Below, piece by piece: positions 1 through 8,152 of a DNA stretch of 64,000 bases. The notes under the pieces were generated by a model. That model saw nothing but the letters and a program-made list of their open reading frames with translations, did not search any database and was not told where the DNA came from. The stretch is taken from contig JAUYPN010000014.1 in assembly GCA_030695725.1 (NCBI GenBank), positions 16,808 through 80,807 of the forward strand, given 5' to 3'. Position numbers and translations under genes: made by a program. How positions within the stretch are numbered: the first letter of the stretch is position 1; each line of letters starts with the position of its first letter. The DNA comes from Candidatus Omnitrophota bacterium. Lineage in GTDB: Bacteria; Omnitrophota; Gorgyraeia; 2-01-FULL-45-10.

Positions 1-2
1 AT

Positions 3-1484
3 TTTCAGAGAAGAGTTCCCGTCAATAATTACGAATCGCTGAGGCCTTACATAAAGAGGATGATGAAGGGAGACCTGGGGATACTCACGAAGGATAAGGC
101 CATATTCTTCGGCATAACGAGCGGCACCACCAGTAAGCCTAAATTTATTCCCGTAACTAAGCGTTCCCGCCGGCAAAAGTCAAAAGTGATGAGCGTCTGG
201 CTCTACCGTGTCCTTACCGATCACCCCGAAGCGTTGAAAGGCAAGGCCCTTGTCATCATGAGCCCGGCGGTGGAAGGTTACGCCCCGTCGGGAGTTCCCT
301 ACGGCTCGGAATCCGGAGACGCCTATAGGAACATGCCTTCCATGATTAAAAAGCATTACGCGCTCCCCTATGAAGTGTTCTGCATAAAGGATTACGAGGC
401 GCGCTATTACACCATGTTAAGGATAGGTATAGAGGCGGATGTTACTAACATATCCACGATGAACCCCCTGACGATACTTGTGCTTTGCCAGAAGATAGAT
501 AAATACGCCAAGGACATAATAGAGGACATAAGGAAGGGCTCGCTCAACAAATCCCTGAATATAGATTCGCGCCTACGAGCCGCCATAGAAAAAACGATCG
601 ATCCAAATCCGGGGAGAGCGGAGTTTTTAGAGAAGCTCCTTATAGAAAAAGGCGCTCTGTTACCGAAAGACTTTTGGAAGGACCTCGCTCTCATAGCGTG
701 CTGGACCGGCGGGACGGTGGGATTATACTTAAAGGCGCTCGCCAAATATTTTCCGGAAAAGATAAGAATGCGTGACTTCGGCTACGTCTCCACCGAGGCG
801 CGGGTATCGGTGCCGATATCGGACGACGGCCCGAGCGGAGTCCTCACGGCCGGCTCGAATTTTTATGAATTCATACCGGAGGAGGATATCGAAAAGCCGG
901 CTCCAAGGTACCTTACGGTAGACAGGCTGAAGAAGGGCGGGCGTTATTATATAATATTTACAACTCCCGGGGGCCTTTATCGGTACAACATCGACGACAT
1001 AATAAGGGTGGCGGGCTTCCGAAAAGCCGCGCCCGTGATAGAATTCATTCAGAAAGGAAAGAATGTATCCTCCGCTACCGGCGAGAAGCTGTATGAGGCC
1101 CAGATCATAGATGCGATAAGCAAAGCGAAGGAAACGACCGGCATAGACGTGGAGTTTTTCTGCGCGTGCTTAGAATGGCAGATACCTCCGAGCTATTCCT
1201 TCCTCGTAGAGTTCACCCAGGAGCACGACGCGAGCAGGAAGAAACATTTTTTGAGCCATGTCGAGGATAACCTGGGCAAGATCAACATAGAATACAAAGC
1301 TAAGCGCAGCTCCCAGCGCCTGGGTGATCCTAAATTAAAGATCCTGGAGAAAGGCTCTTTTGAAAGGTTCCGAAAAGCGCGCCTGGCGGTCCTCCAGCAT
1401 GACAGCCAGTTCAAAGCCTGCCACTTGCGCTGTGATTTTAAGATCCCGCCTGAATTCAAGATAATCGAAGAGATACCTTTGTAA
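3..1484 (+). CDS. GH3 auxin-responsive promoter family protein (5' end outside window)
   Basis: The reading frame is open from base 3, so the gene starts upstream and the in-window ATG at 60 is internal. Upstream-frame residues give a N-N-Y-E-S-L-R-P-Y-I stretch that matches the usual GH3 lead-in, followed by the nucleotide-binding motif GITSGTTSKPKFIPVT. GH3 proteins belong to the acyl-adenylating ANL superfamily; plant members conjugate amino acids to hormones, while the substrate of bacterial members is unknown. The C-terminal part (GxxLYEAQ, then a small C-terminal domain) looks complete, ending at TAA 1482-1484. No substrate can be proposed from the sequence. Confidence 0.85.
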   Translation, partial: FQRRVPVNNYESLRPYIKRMMKGDLGILTKDKAIFFGITSGTTSKPKFIPVTKRSRRQKSKVMSVWLYRVLTDHPEALKGKALVIMSPAVEGYAPSGVPYGSESGDAYRNMPSMIKKHYALPYEVFCIKDYEARYYTMLRIGIEADVTNISTMNPLTILVLCQKIDKYAKDIIEDIRKGSLNKSLNIDSRLRAAIEKTIDPNPGRAEFLEKLLIEKGALLPKDFWKDLALIACWTGGTVGLYLKALAKYFPEKIRMRDFGYVSTEARVSVPISDDGPSGVLTAGSNFYEFIPEEDIEKPAPRYLTVDRLKKGGRYYIIFTTPGGLYRYNIDDIIRVAGFRKAAPVIEFIQKGKNVSSATGEKLYEAQIIDAISKAKETTGIDVEFFCACLEWQIPPSYSFLVEFTQEHDASRKKHFLSHVEDNLGKINIEYKAKRSSQRLGDPKLKILEKGSFERFRKARLAVLQHDSQFKACHLRCDFKIPPEFKIIEEIPL

Positions 1485-1585
1485 TGGGAGAGCTCCTTAT
1501 ACAGGAAAAACGCAGGCAGAACTTAGTCATAGCCGTGATCTCGGCGTCCGTATTCATGTTCAGCGTCGATTACAGGAGCCAGTGA
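1484..1585 (+). pseudogene. Truncated N-terminus of a probable MFS transporter
   Basis: An ATG overlapping the GH3 stop (TAATG) opens a 33-codon frame. It encodes a charged lead (MGELLIQEKRRQN), then a hydrophobic run (LVIAVISASVFMFSVDY) like the first helix of a DHA2-type drug transporter, where the family continues with S-I-V-N. Here the frame leaves the pattern right after the Asp-Tyr and stops at TGA 1583-1585. The following 110 bases up to the next gene hold no recognisable continuation. I read it as the stump of a deleted or recombined gene that was once coupled to the GH3 gene; a genuine 33-residue membrane peptide is possible but less likely. Confidence 0.4.
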
Positions 1586-1696
1586 GCGAATAGATTCTAC
1601 TGACCACTCACAACGCCCCTCGCACTGTCAAAGTCTCAATATTTCTCAAACTGAGCACCGCGCGCGCAGGCGGACCTGGCGGGGTTCGCCTGAAGG

Positions 1697-2989
1697 GTGG
1701 GTAAAAAAATAATTGAAAGGATGAATGTGAGTAAGCTGCTGACAGCGGATCGTAAGGGGAAGATATTCGAGCTGCCCCGGCTTGAGGCGGTTGGGATGAA
1801 GGCGGGGAAGTTCTTCGTCCTGAAGATGCCCGACCTGATAAGGCTGCCCTTGGTGAGCGAGATCTTTCATCTGCCCGGCAGGGCGGCCATAGCGTATGAT
1901 CCGGTTGACCGGTCTTTTGTAGAAGACAAAGATCATTTGGCAGTCGCAGCTTTTTTACCGCCGGGATATACGGTTACGTATAACAGCGCCTACAGTGAGA
2001 TCGGCAGGCCCAAACCTCTGCCGCTCTTTGCTTATGCGGCGTGCGCTATCCATGACGGAAATATATATGCCGCGGCGATCCGCGTGGACAGGTCGCTCTG
2101 CCATGATCCGCGTTTTATGGATATGAAACCTGTGAAACACGGCGCCGCAAAGCTAAAAAAGATCTTCCCGAAGAATAGATTAGTCAAGCATCTTGAAAGA
2201 TGCGCTCTATGTTACGGTTGTCCCAATGCCAAGAATCTCTTCCTGAACAGATACGAGGCGCCGCTTCCGGTGTCTCCCGCGTGCAATGCCCAATGCGCCG
2301 GATGTATTTCGTATCAACCCAAAAAAAGATGTCCGGTCACTCAGCCGAGGATAAAGTTTATCCCCACGCCCGGAGAAATAGCCCAGATAGCGCTGTACCA
2401 TATCTATAACGTCAAGCGGCCAATAGTAAGTTTTGGTCAGGGTTGTGAGGGCGAGCCGCTGATCTCAGCCGACGTCATAGAAAAGGCCATACGATCTATC
2501 AGAAAATGCTCTTCGAAGGGCGTTATAAATATGAATACCAACGCAAGCCGGCCCAACGCTATTGCGAAGCTCTTCGACTCGGGCCTCGACTCTATCCGTG
2601 TAAGTTTGAACAGCGCGCGCGAAGAGTACTATACTGAATATTATAAACCGAAAGATTATTCGTTCAGCGATGTCGCAAGATCCATTAAAGAGGCCAAAAA
2701 AAGGAGCGGATTCGTCTCTCTGAACTATCTTACCATGCCGGGGTTCACCGATTCTAAAGATGAGGTCGGCGCCTTAAAGAAGTTCGTAGAGAAGAACCTC
2801 GTAGATATGATACAATGGCGTAATTTAAATTACGATCCTTTGAGGTATTTTGAGGGGCTGAAGATATCGGTAAAGAGAGAAGAGATGTTCGGCGTGAAAG
2901 AGACGATCGATATGTTAAAAAAAGATTTTCCCGCGGTCAAGATAGGATACTTTAATTCGTATGAAGGTGTTAATAGTAGACGGATATAA
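1697..2989 (+). CDS. Radical SAM domain protein
   Basis: The 430-residue protein carries the CX3CX2C cluster-binding motif (C196, C200, C203), which marks a radical S-adenosylmethionine enzyme. A second Cys group precedes it (C169, C172, C175 in CALCYGC) and may hold an accessory Fe-S cluster. A G-x-G-C-E-G-E-P stretch and the N-x-N-A-S and S-L-N-S-A segments are typical of the partial TIM barrel. The N-terminal 165 residues are a separate domain I do not recognise. Substrate is unknown. The start is uncertain: GTG 1697 and ATG 1721 both have poor Shine-Dalgarno spacing. It overlaps the next gene by 29 bases, so the two are probably co-transcribed. Confidence 0.8.
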   Translation: MGKKIIERMNVSKLLTADRKGKIFELPRLEAVGMKAGKFFVLKMPDLIRLPLVSEIFHLPGRAAIAYDPVDRSFVEDKDHLAVAAFLPPGYTVTYNSAYSEIGRPKPLPLFAYAACAIHDGNIYAAAIRVDRSLCHDPRFMDMKPVKHGAAKLKKIFPKNRLVKHLERCALCYGCPNAKNLFLNRYEAPLPVSPACNAQCAGCISYQPKKRCPVTQPRIKFIPTPGEIAQIALYHIYNVKRPIVSFGQGCEGEPLISADVIEKAIRSIRKCSSKGVINMNTNASRPNAIAKLFDSGLDSIRVSLNSAREEYYTEYYKPKDYSFSDVARSIKEAKKRSGFVSLNYLTMPGFTDSKDEVGALKKFVEKNLVDMIQWRNLNYDPLRYFEGLKISVKREEMFGVKETIDMLKKDFPAVKIGYFNSYEGVNSRRI

Positions 2990-3389
2990 CGCAATACATA
3001 AGATACCCGATCTCGATGATCTGCTGGATGAAAGCCTCGAGGACGCCCGTAATGCGGTAACGGATATGGCCAGAGAGTATCAGCGCCGCCAGGGAGGTAT
3101 AGCCGAAGTCCATGTCGTATTCGACGGCAGGGACGAATACAGCGGCCTCTCATTCAATCCCTCGACTTCGCTCGGGATTGACCCTGAGCGGAGTCGAAGG
3201 GTCAATAAACCCGGCCAGGTATTTTCAAAGACCGGCGAAGGTGATAGATCTATAATACGTCTGGCACAGGAAAAGTCGGGTAAATTCCATGTCATAGTCG
3301 TTTCGGACGATAATCGTGTCGGAAACTCCTGCCGCGCCGCGGGCGCCACGGTCATACCTGTTAAAAAATTCTATGAATTTATTAAATAA
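2961..3389 (+). CDS. YacP-like NYN domain ribonuclease (Rae1-like)
   Basis: This 142-residue protein begins with KVLIVDGYNAIHKI and has VHVVFDG and VVSDDNRVGNSCRAAGA, the conserved Asp-containing strands of YacP/NYN (PIN-like) nucleases. Family members such as Bacillus Rae1 cut mRNA on the ribosome. The acidic residues of the active site look present. A palindromic repeat (3159-3203) interrupts the coding sequence between GLS and NKPGQVF, adding roughly 15-17 residues without shifting the frame. The gene overlaps the radical SAM gene upstream and the MFS gene downstream, so all three are likely one transcript. Confidence 0.8.
   Translation: MKVLIVDGYNAIHKIPDLDDLLDESLEDARNAVTDMAREYQRRQGGIAEVHVVFDGRDEYSGLSFNPSTSLGIDPERSRRVNKPGQVFSKTGEGDRSIIRLAQEKSGKFHVIVVSDDNRVGNSCRAAGATVIPVKKFYEFIK
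3159..3203. repeat. Family C palindromic repeat inside yacP
   Basis: An imperfect palindrome: the left arm CCCTCGACT at 3159-3167 pairs with AGTCGAAGGG at 3192-3201, with further partial pairing inside. It keeps the yacP frame open and encodes a Ser/Arg-rich insert (residues about 67-82). It resembles the elements at 35328 and 40077. Confidence 0.75.
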
Positions 3390-4584
3390 TCTCAAGCACA
3401 TGTTCCGCGCGCTTAAGCATAAAAATTACCGGCTATTTTTTACGGGCCAGACAATATCCCTCACCGGCACATGGATGCAGCAGATGGCCATAGGCTGGCT
3501 TATCTACAGGCTCACGAACTCTCCTTTCATGCTGGGCTTTGTAGGATTTCTGGGAAATATCCCGACGTTCATCTTCACTCCTTTCGCCGGCGTTCTGGCC
3601 GACAGAGTGAGCAGGCAGCGTATGCTGATAGTAACTCAAACTTTGGAGATGGTGCAGGCCCTGATCCTAGCGGCTCTGATAATGACGGGAAAGATAGAGG
3701 TGTGGCATATATTGGCGCTTACTATTTTTTTAGGCATAGTGGTGGCCTTCGATTCTCCGGCGAGGCATGCTTTCATCGTTGAGATGGTGGCTGAAAAAAA
3801 AGACCTGCCCAACGCTATAGCGCTGAATTCATTAGTATTCAACTCCGCCAGGCTTATCGGCCCCTCCATCGCCGGTATACTCGTAGCGCTCTTCGGAGAA
3901 GGAATATGCTTTCTTGCAAACGGCCTCAGCTATATAGCCGTTATAGCGGCGCTCTTCGGTATGCATATTACGCGCCAGGCAGCGGCCCGGCACGATAAAC
4001 ATATAATGCATGACCTGAAAGAAGGTTTCAGTTATGCCTTTAACGACCGATTGATCAGGTCGGTATTACTGCTGACAGGTCTTGTCAGCATGATGGGCAT
4101 GTCTTATGTGGTCCTTATGCCTGTATTCGCGAAGGATATACTTAAGGGGAACGCCGGCACTCTCGGACTTCTCATGGGTTCGACCGGCCTTGGCGCTTTA
4201 GTCGGGGCTTTTTTCCTTGCGGCCCGGAAAGGAGCCAAAGGGCTTGATAAGGTGGTGGTCTTGACTACGAATATGTTCGGCGTGGGTCTAATAGCCTTCT
4301 CGTTCTCGAAGGTGCTGTGGTTATCCATGGCGACGCTCTTATTTATAGGTTTCGGCATGATGGTCCAGATGGCTTCCAATAATATCATTTTGCAGACGGT
4401 GGTCCACGACGATAAGCGAGGCCGCGTCATGAGCCTGTTCATGGTCGCTTTCCTGGGGATGGTGCCTTTCGGGTGCCTGATAGCCGGGGCTCTGGCCGGC
4501 AGATTCGGCGCGCCGAACGCGATCGTGGTGAGCGGTTTTTTCTGCGTGGCCGGCTCATTCCTTTTGCGTGATAATAATAATTGA
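3373..4584 (+). CDS. MFS transporter, EntS/MFS_3 type exporter
   Basis: From ATG 3373, which overlaps the yacP stop by 17 bases, the product has 403 residues and about 12 hydrophobic segments. The start of the fold (KNYRLFFTGQTISLTGTWMQ, then the GVLADRVSRQR loop between helices 2 and 3) is typical of MFS_3/enterobactin-exporter-like permeases. Substrate cannot be told. A longer upstream frame exists but would lie inside yacP; 3373 gives the family's usual N-terminus. The last helix ends near FLLRDNNN. A promoter for the next gene overlaps the stop codon. Confidence 0.85.
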   Translation: MNLLNNLKHMFRALKHKNYRLFFTGQTISLTGTWMQQMAIGWLIYRLTNSPFMLGFVGFLGNIPTFIFTPFAGVLADRVSRQRMLIVTQTLEMVQALILAALIMTGKIEVWHILALTIFLGIVVAFDSPARHAFIVEMVAEKKDLPNAIALNSLVFNSARLIGPSIAGILVALFGEGICFLANGLSYIAVIAALFGMHITRQAAARHDKHIMHDLKEGFSYAFNDRLIRSVLLLTGLVSMMGMSYVVLMPVFAKDILKGNAGTLGLLMGSTGLGALVGAFFLAARKGAKGLDKVVVLTTNMFGVGLIAFSFSKVLWLSMATLLFIGFGMMVQMASNNIILQTVVHDDKRGRVMSLFMVAFLGMVPFGCLIAGALAGRFGAPNAIVVSGFFCVAGSFLLRDNNN

Positions 4585-4608
4585 CTAATTTTTTTCAAGT
4601 GATATACT
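4581..4608 (+). promoter_or_regulatory. Putative sigma70-type promoter for the 4639 gene
   Basis: TTGACT at 4581-4586 and TATACT at 4603-4608 are 16 bases apart. The -35 box covers the stop codon of the MFS gene. A strong AAGGAGG ribosome site follows at about 4624, so the coiled-coil gene may have its own transcript. Confidence 0.55.
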
Positions 4609-4638
4609 GTTAGGAAATATAAAAAGGAGGAATAGGTA

Positions 4639-5205
4639 ATGAGGAAAGATATAGTATTGATCGCGCTTATAGGGGTGCTCTTCGTATTGGTCGCGGGAAG
4701 CATAGTCGCGAGCTTCTCCTTTTATAAGGAGTATAAGGATAAGATGGACTATCTGGAACAGCAGAATATGTCCGGAAAGAGCAAGGTGGAGGGTCTCGAA
4801 GCCAAGCTCGATAATTTTAAATCCACCGTGGATGATATAGGCTCCCAGATAAAAAGTTACAACGACAATATTAAAGCCATACAGAACACAGTAAATTTAA
4901 GCGAAGAGGAGAGAAAGAGCCTCATGTCGAAACTCGAGGAGATGAAGAAAGACCTTCAGGGCTGGCAGAAAGATTATTCATCCACAGTTATCGATATCAG
5001 GCAGAGCATGATGGTATTGAAAGATAACCTCGATGCGATGGGCAGCAAAGCAAAGGAAGTTGAGCTGGGCAAGATCACGGTGAAGCAAAGCGAAAAGAAA
5101 ATCGAGGCTCCGGCGGCGGCTATAGCTCCGGTAGTCCCCGAGAAGAAGAACATACTCGGATTTAATTTCAAATCCGGTAACGTAAGAAAAGTAGGCACTC
5201 AATAA
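4639..5205 (+). CDS. Membrane-anchored coiled-coil protein, hypothetical
   Basis: The 188-residue product starts after a very good ribosome site (AAGGAGGAATAGGT-ATG). Residues about 5-28 form one hydrophobic segment (IVLIALIGVLFVLVAGSIV), so the protein is anchored in the inner membrane or carries an uncleaved signal. Residues about 32-140 are a heptad-rich, charged coiled coil. An Ala/Pro linker leads to a short basic tail (KKNILGFNFKSGNVRKVGTQ). I do not recognise a family. It may be a periplasmic spacer or scaffold, but this is inferred only from shape. Confidence 0.7.
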   Translation: MRKDIVLIALIGVLFVLVAGSIVASFSFYKEYKDKMDYLEQQNMSGKSKVEGLEAKLDNFKSTVDDIGSQIKSYNDNIKAIQNTVNLSEEERKSLMSKLEEMKKDLQGWQKDYSSTVIDIRQSMMVLKDNLDAMGSKAKEVELGKITVKQSEKKIEAPAAAIAPVVPEKKNILGFNFKSGNVRKVGTQ

Positions 5206-5206
5206 T

Positions 5207-6325
5207 ATTTCACTATATATACATATACCTTTCTGCAGAAGCAAATGCCGCTACTGCGGCTTCTATAGCGCCCCTTACGAAGGGGTGCTCTCTTTTGCCT
5301 ATTGTGATGCGTTGGCGCTCCAGATCGATTCTCTGGAAGGGGAATTCCGCACCATATATATAGGAGGCGGCACTCCCACCGTTCTGGATCTCGGGCAGTT
5401 AAGGAAGATACTCTTCTCCTTAAGAAAGTTTTCCGGAATCTCCTTCGAGTTTACGATAGAGGCGAACCCCGAGAGCCTTACCGCGGAAAAACTATCTCTG
5501 TTTCTGGATGAAGGCGTAAACAGAATAAGCATAGGGGTCCAGTCTTTTGATAACTCCAAATTAAAGAAGTTGGGCAGGCTTCATGACGATTCCGGCGCTG
5601 TGGAGGCCGTTGCGAAGGCAGAAAAAAGCGGTTTCAGAAATATCGGCATCGATCTTATCTTCGGGGTATGGGATGAATCTATTCCGTCATGGAAGAAAGA
5701 TCTGAAGATAGCGGCGGGCTTACCCGTAACGCACATATCCTGCTACGGCCTCACCTACGAACCGCACACCTCCATTAAAGAATGCTTAAAAGACGGGTCC
5801 ATTACGCCGCTTCCGGAAGAGAGGTCTGCCGATATGTATGATCTGGCCATCTCCTATCTGGCGGATAAGGGTTTCGCGCAGTATGAGATATCCAATTTCT
5901 CCAAACCCGGATTTCAATGCAGGCATAATCACACCTATTGGAATAACGATCCCTATACGGGCCTGGGCCCGTCGGCGGTTTCGTATTCCGGAAGCGTGAG
6001 GATAGAGAATATTCGGGACGTTCCGGAGTATGTTGAAAAAGTCAGGTCAGGCGAAAGCTTATTCGGATCGAGTGAAAAGTTATCGCCCGAAGAGAGGGCT
6101 AAAGAGACGGCCGCGGTCAAGATACGGACCATGGAGGGAATAGATTTCGATTGGTTCAGGAAGAAGACTCTTTTTGAGCTGCCGGATCTGGAGAGAGAAG
6201 CGCTCCCTAAGCTTATCGCGGACGGTTTGATCGAACAGAGTTCTCCCTGCTCCGCGGCCGAAGGAGTGCGCCTTACCCGCAAAGGCGTCCTCTTTTGTGA
6301 TACGGTCTCGGGCGCATTTCTATAA
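5207..6325 (+). CDS. hemW: HemW-like radical SAM protein, apparent ATT start
   Basis: The product is a HemW/HemN-like radical SAM protein, the family of heme chaperones and oxygen-independent coproporphyrinogen oxidase homologues. The CX3CX2C motif (C10, C14, C17 in PFCRSKCRYCGFYS) lies upstream of the first conventional start (GTG 5285), so that start is not real. In frame, a TAG at 5192-5194 limits the gene, and between it and the motif there is no ATG, GTG or TTG. ATT at 5207 gives (M)SLYIHIPFC, which is exactly the usual HemW N-terminus. The HemW signature HNxxYW is present (CRHNHTYWNND), as is GIDLIFG, supporting HemW rather than HemN. The 372-residue length is normal. A base-call error changing ATG to ATT is the alternative. 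Confidence 0.85.
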   Translation: MSLYIHIPFCRSKCRYCGFYSAPYEGVLSFAYCDALALQIDSLEGEFRTIYIGGGTPTVLDLGQLRKILFSLRKFSGISFEFTIEANPESLTAEKLSLFLDEGVNRISIGVQSFDNSKLKKLGRLHDDSGAVEAVAKAEKSGFRNIGIDLIFGVWDESIPSWKKDLKIAAGLPVTHISCYGLTYEPHTSIKECLKDGSITPLPEERSADMYDLAISYLADKGFAQYEISNFSKPGFQCRHNHTYWNNDPYTGLGPSAVSYSGSVRIENIRDVPEYVEKVRSGESLFGSSEKLSPEERAKETAAVKIRTMEGIDFDWFRKKTLFELPDLEREALPKLIADGLIEQSSPCSAAEGVRLTRKGVLFCDTVSGAFL

Positions 6326-6352
6326 ACCAATACAATATGGTATAATAAATCT

Positions 6353-8095
6353 ATGGCAAAAACGCTCAGAAGAAGAGCCGGAATACTTGCGCCCCTGTTT
6401 TCAATATACTCTAAGAATAGCCTCAAGGTAGGAGACTTCGAAGACCTGAAGCTATTGGTCGACTGGTGCTCGAAGTGCGGTTATTCCATAATCCAGCTCC
6501 TGCCGATGAACGAGATCGGCCCCACGTTCTGTCCGTACGATTCCATCAGCTCCTTTGCTCTCGAACCGGTGTACGCGCGCCTAAAACTTTCCTCGCCAGG
6601 TTTGCTTAACCCGTCGCAAGGATCACCTTTGCATGTCGATTATAATATTAAAGATGAAAAGATGCGGTTACTAAAAAGCTTGTACAGTAAAGAAAAGTCT
6701 CTTGCCTCAAATAAAGAGTTTGCCCTATTCGTAGAAGAGAACCATTATTGGATAGACGACTATAGCCTGTTCAAGGCTCTTAAAGGTTATCATAATCACG
6801 CTCCCTGGTATGAATGGGGTGACGGATACAGGAACCGCGACAGCTGCCTGCTGGAGCAGTTTGAAAAAGAGCATGAAGATGAAATCTCCTTTTATAAATG
6901 GATCCAGTGGATATTGTTCAAGCAATTCGAAGATGCGAAGAATTACGCCGGATCGAAAAAAATTTTGATCAAAGGCGACCTGCCCATACTCGTCTCCCGC
7001 GACAGCGCGGATGTATGGGCGCACCCGGAATTTTTCAAGCTGGAGTTTGCCGCGGGGGCACCCCCTGATATGTACTGTGCCAAGGGCCAGCGCTGGGGCA
7101 TGCCGACTTACAACTGGGACCGTATAGGAGCGGATAATTTCACATACATCAAGGAGAAGCTGAAGTTCGCGGAAAATTTTTATGATATGTTGAGGATAGA
7201 CCATGTGGTGGGGCTCTTTAGGATATGGAGCATACCGTATGGTGAGCCCGCCCGGAACCAGGGCCTGAACGGTTTCTTCGATCCCGGCGATGAAAATGTG
7301 TGGGGCTCCCGCGGCAGGGACCTGTTATCGGCCCTGCAAGATAGCACGTCATTATCCTTATGCGCCGAGGATCTGGGTGTGATACCCAAAGTATGCCGTG
7401 ACGCTCTCGCGGATATGAGTATTCCCGGTAATGACGTTCAGAGATGGACGAAAGACTGGCGGGTCAAACATGATTTTCTTGATCCGGACGAATACAGGAA
7501 GCTGTCGGTAGCGATGCTCTCCACCCACGATACCACCGATTGGTCCGCATGGTGGGAGAACGAGGCCGGTACCGTTGATGAAGAGCTCTTCGTAAGAAAG
7601 TGTAATGACCGCGGGATCGATCACGATCACGCTAAGGAAAGGCTCTTTTGTCCCGACCGCTCGAAACACGGAAGGCTGCGCTGGAGAGAAGAGGTCGATT
7701 CCATAGAAAAATATATAGGAATTCTCGGTAAGAAGCCGGATGAGCTAAAAGATTTTACCGAACTCTATGAAAATTCTTATCTCGAGAAAGAGAAGCTCTG
7801 GAAACGCTTGAAGCTGAAGGGCCCGATGAGGGAGAAGTCCGACGCTGAAATAGTCCGGGCCGCGCTCGATATAACGGCTTCGTCCGATTCCATATTTTGT
7901 ATAGAGCTGATATTCGATCTTCTGGATCTCGCGGGCCTCTGTAAGGGCGATCCTTATAAATACAGGGTAAATTTTCCCGGCACGGTGAGCGCGAATAATT
8001 GGTCCATAAAGATCCCGCTTCCTCTTGAGAAATTGCTGGCGCATAAAGTCACGAAAGAGCTGAAAGAGATAGTAACGGCTTCCGGAAGAGCGTGA
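6353..8095 (+). CDS. malQ: 4-alpha-glucanotransferase (amylomaltase, GH77)
   Basis: This 580-residue enzyme transfers maltooligosaccharide units between alpha-1,4-glucans, in glycogen or maltodextrin turnover. GH77 active-site residues are visible: nucleophile D283 (MLRIDHVVGLFRIW), acid/base E339 (CAEDLG) and D393 (STHDT). The N-terminal GILAPLFSIYS and LLPMNEIG segments match the family. ATG 6353 has no Shine-Dalgarno sequence and lies 6 bases after a TATAAT box (6341-6346), which would suit a leaderless transcript. Two GH57 glucan enzymes lie at 42.5-45.8 kb. Confidence 0.92.
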   Translation: MAKTLRRRAGILAPLFSIYSKNSLKVGDFEDLKLLVDWCSKCGYSIIQLLPMNEIGPTFCPYDSISSFALEPVYARLKLSSPGLLNPSQGSPLHVDYNIKDEKMRLLKSLYSKEKSLASNKEFALFVEENHYWIDDYSLFKALKGYHNHAPWYEWGDGYRNRDSCLLEQFEKEHEDEISFYKWIQWILFKQFEDAKNYAGSKKILIKGDLPILVSRDSADVWAHPEFFKLEFAAGAPPDMYCAKGQRWGMPTYNWDRIGADNFTYIKEKLKFAENFYDMLRIDHVVGLFRIWSIPYGEPARNQGLNGFFDPGDENVWGSRGRDLLSALQDSTSLSLCAEDLGVIPKVCRDALADMSIPGNDVQRWTKDWRVKHDFLDPDEYRKLSVAMLSTHDTTDWSAWWENEAGTVDEELFVRKCNDRGIDHDHAKERLFCPDRSKHGRLRWREEVDSIEKYIGILGKKPDELKDFTELYENSYLEKEKLWKRLKLKGPMREKSDAEIVRAALDITASSDSIFCIELIFDLLDLAGLCKGDPYKYRVNFPGTVSANNWSIKIPLPLEKLLAHKVTKELKEIVTASGRA

Positions 8096-8152
8096 GGCGT
8101 TTAAAGATAAAGATTTGTATAAAAAATGATCGTGTGGTAATATTTACTGTAT

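Noticed and set aside
5285..5287. GTG 5285 as the start of hemW
   Set aside because: It would remove the CX3CX2C motif needed for function; coding similarity clearly extends upstream to 5207.
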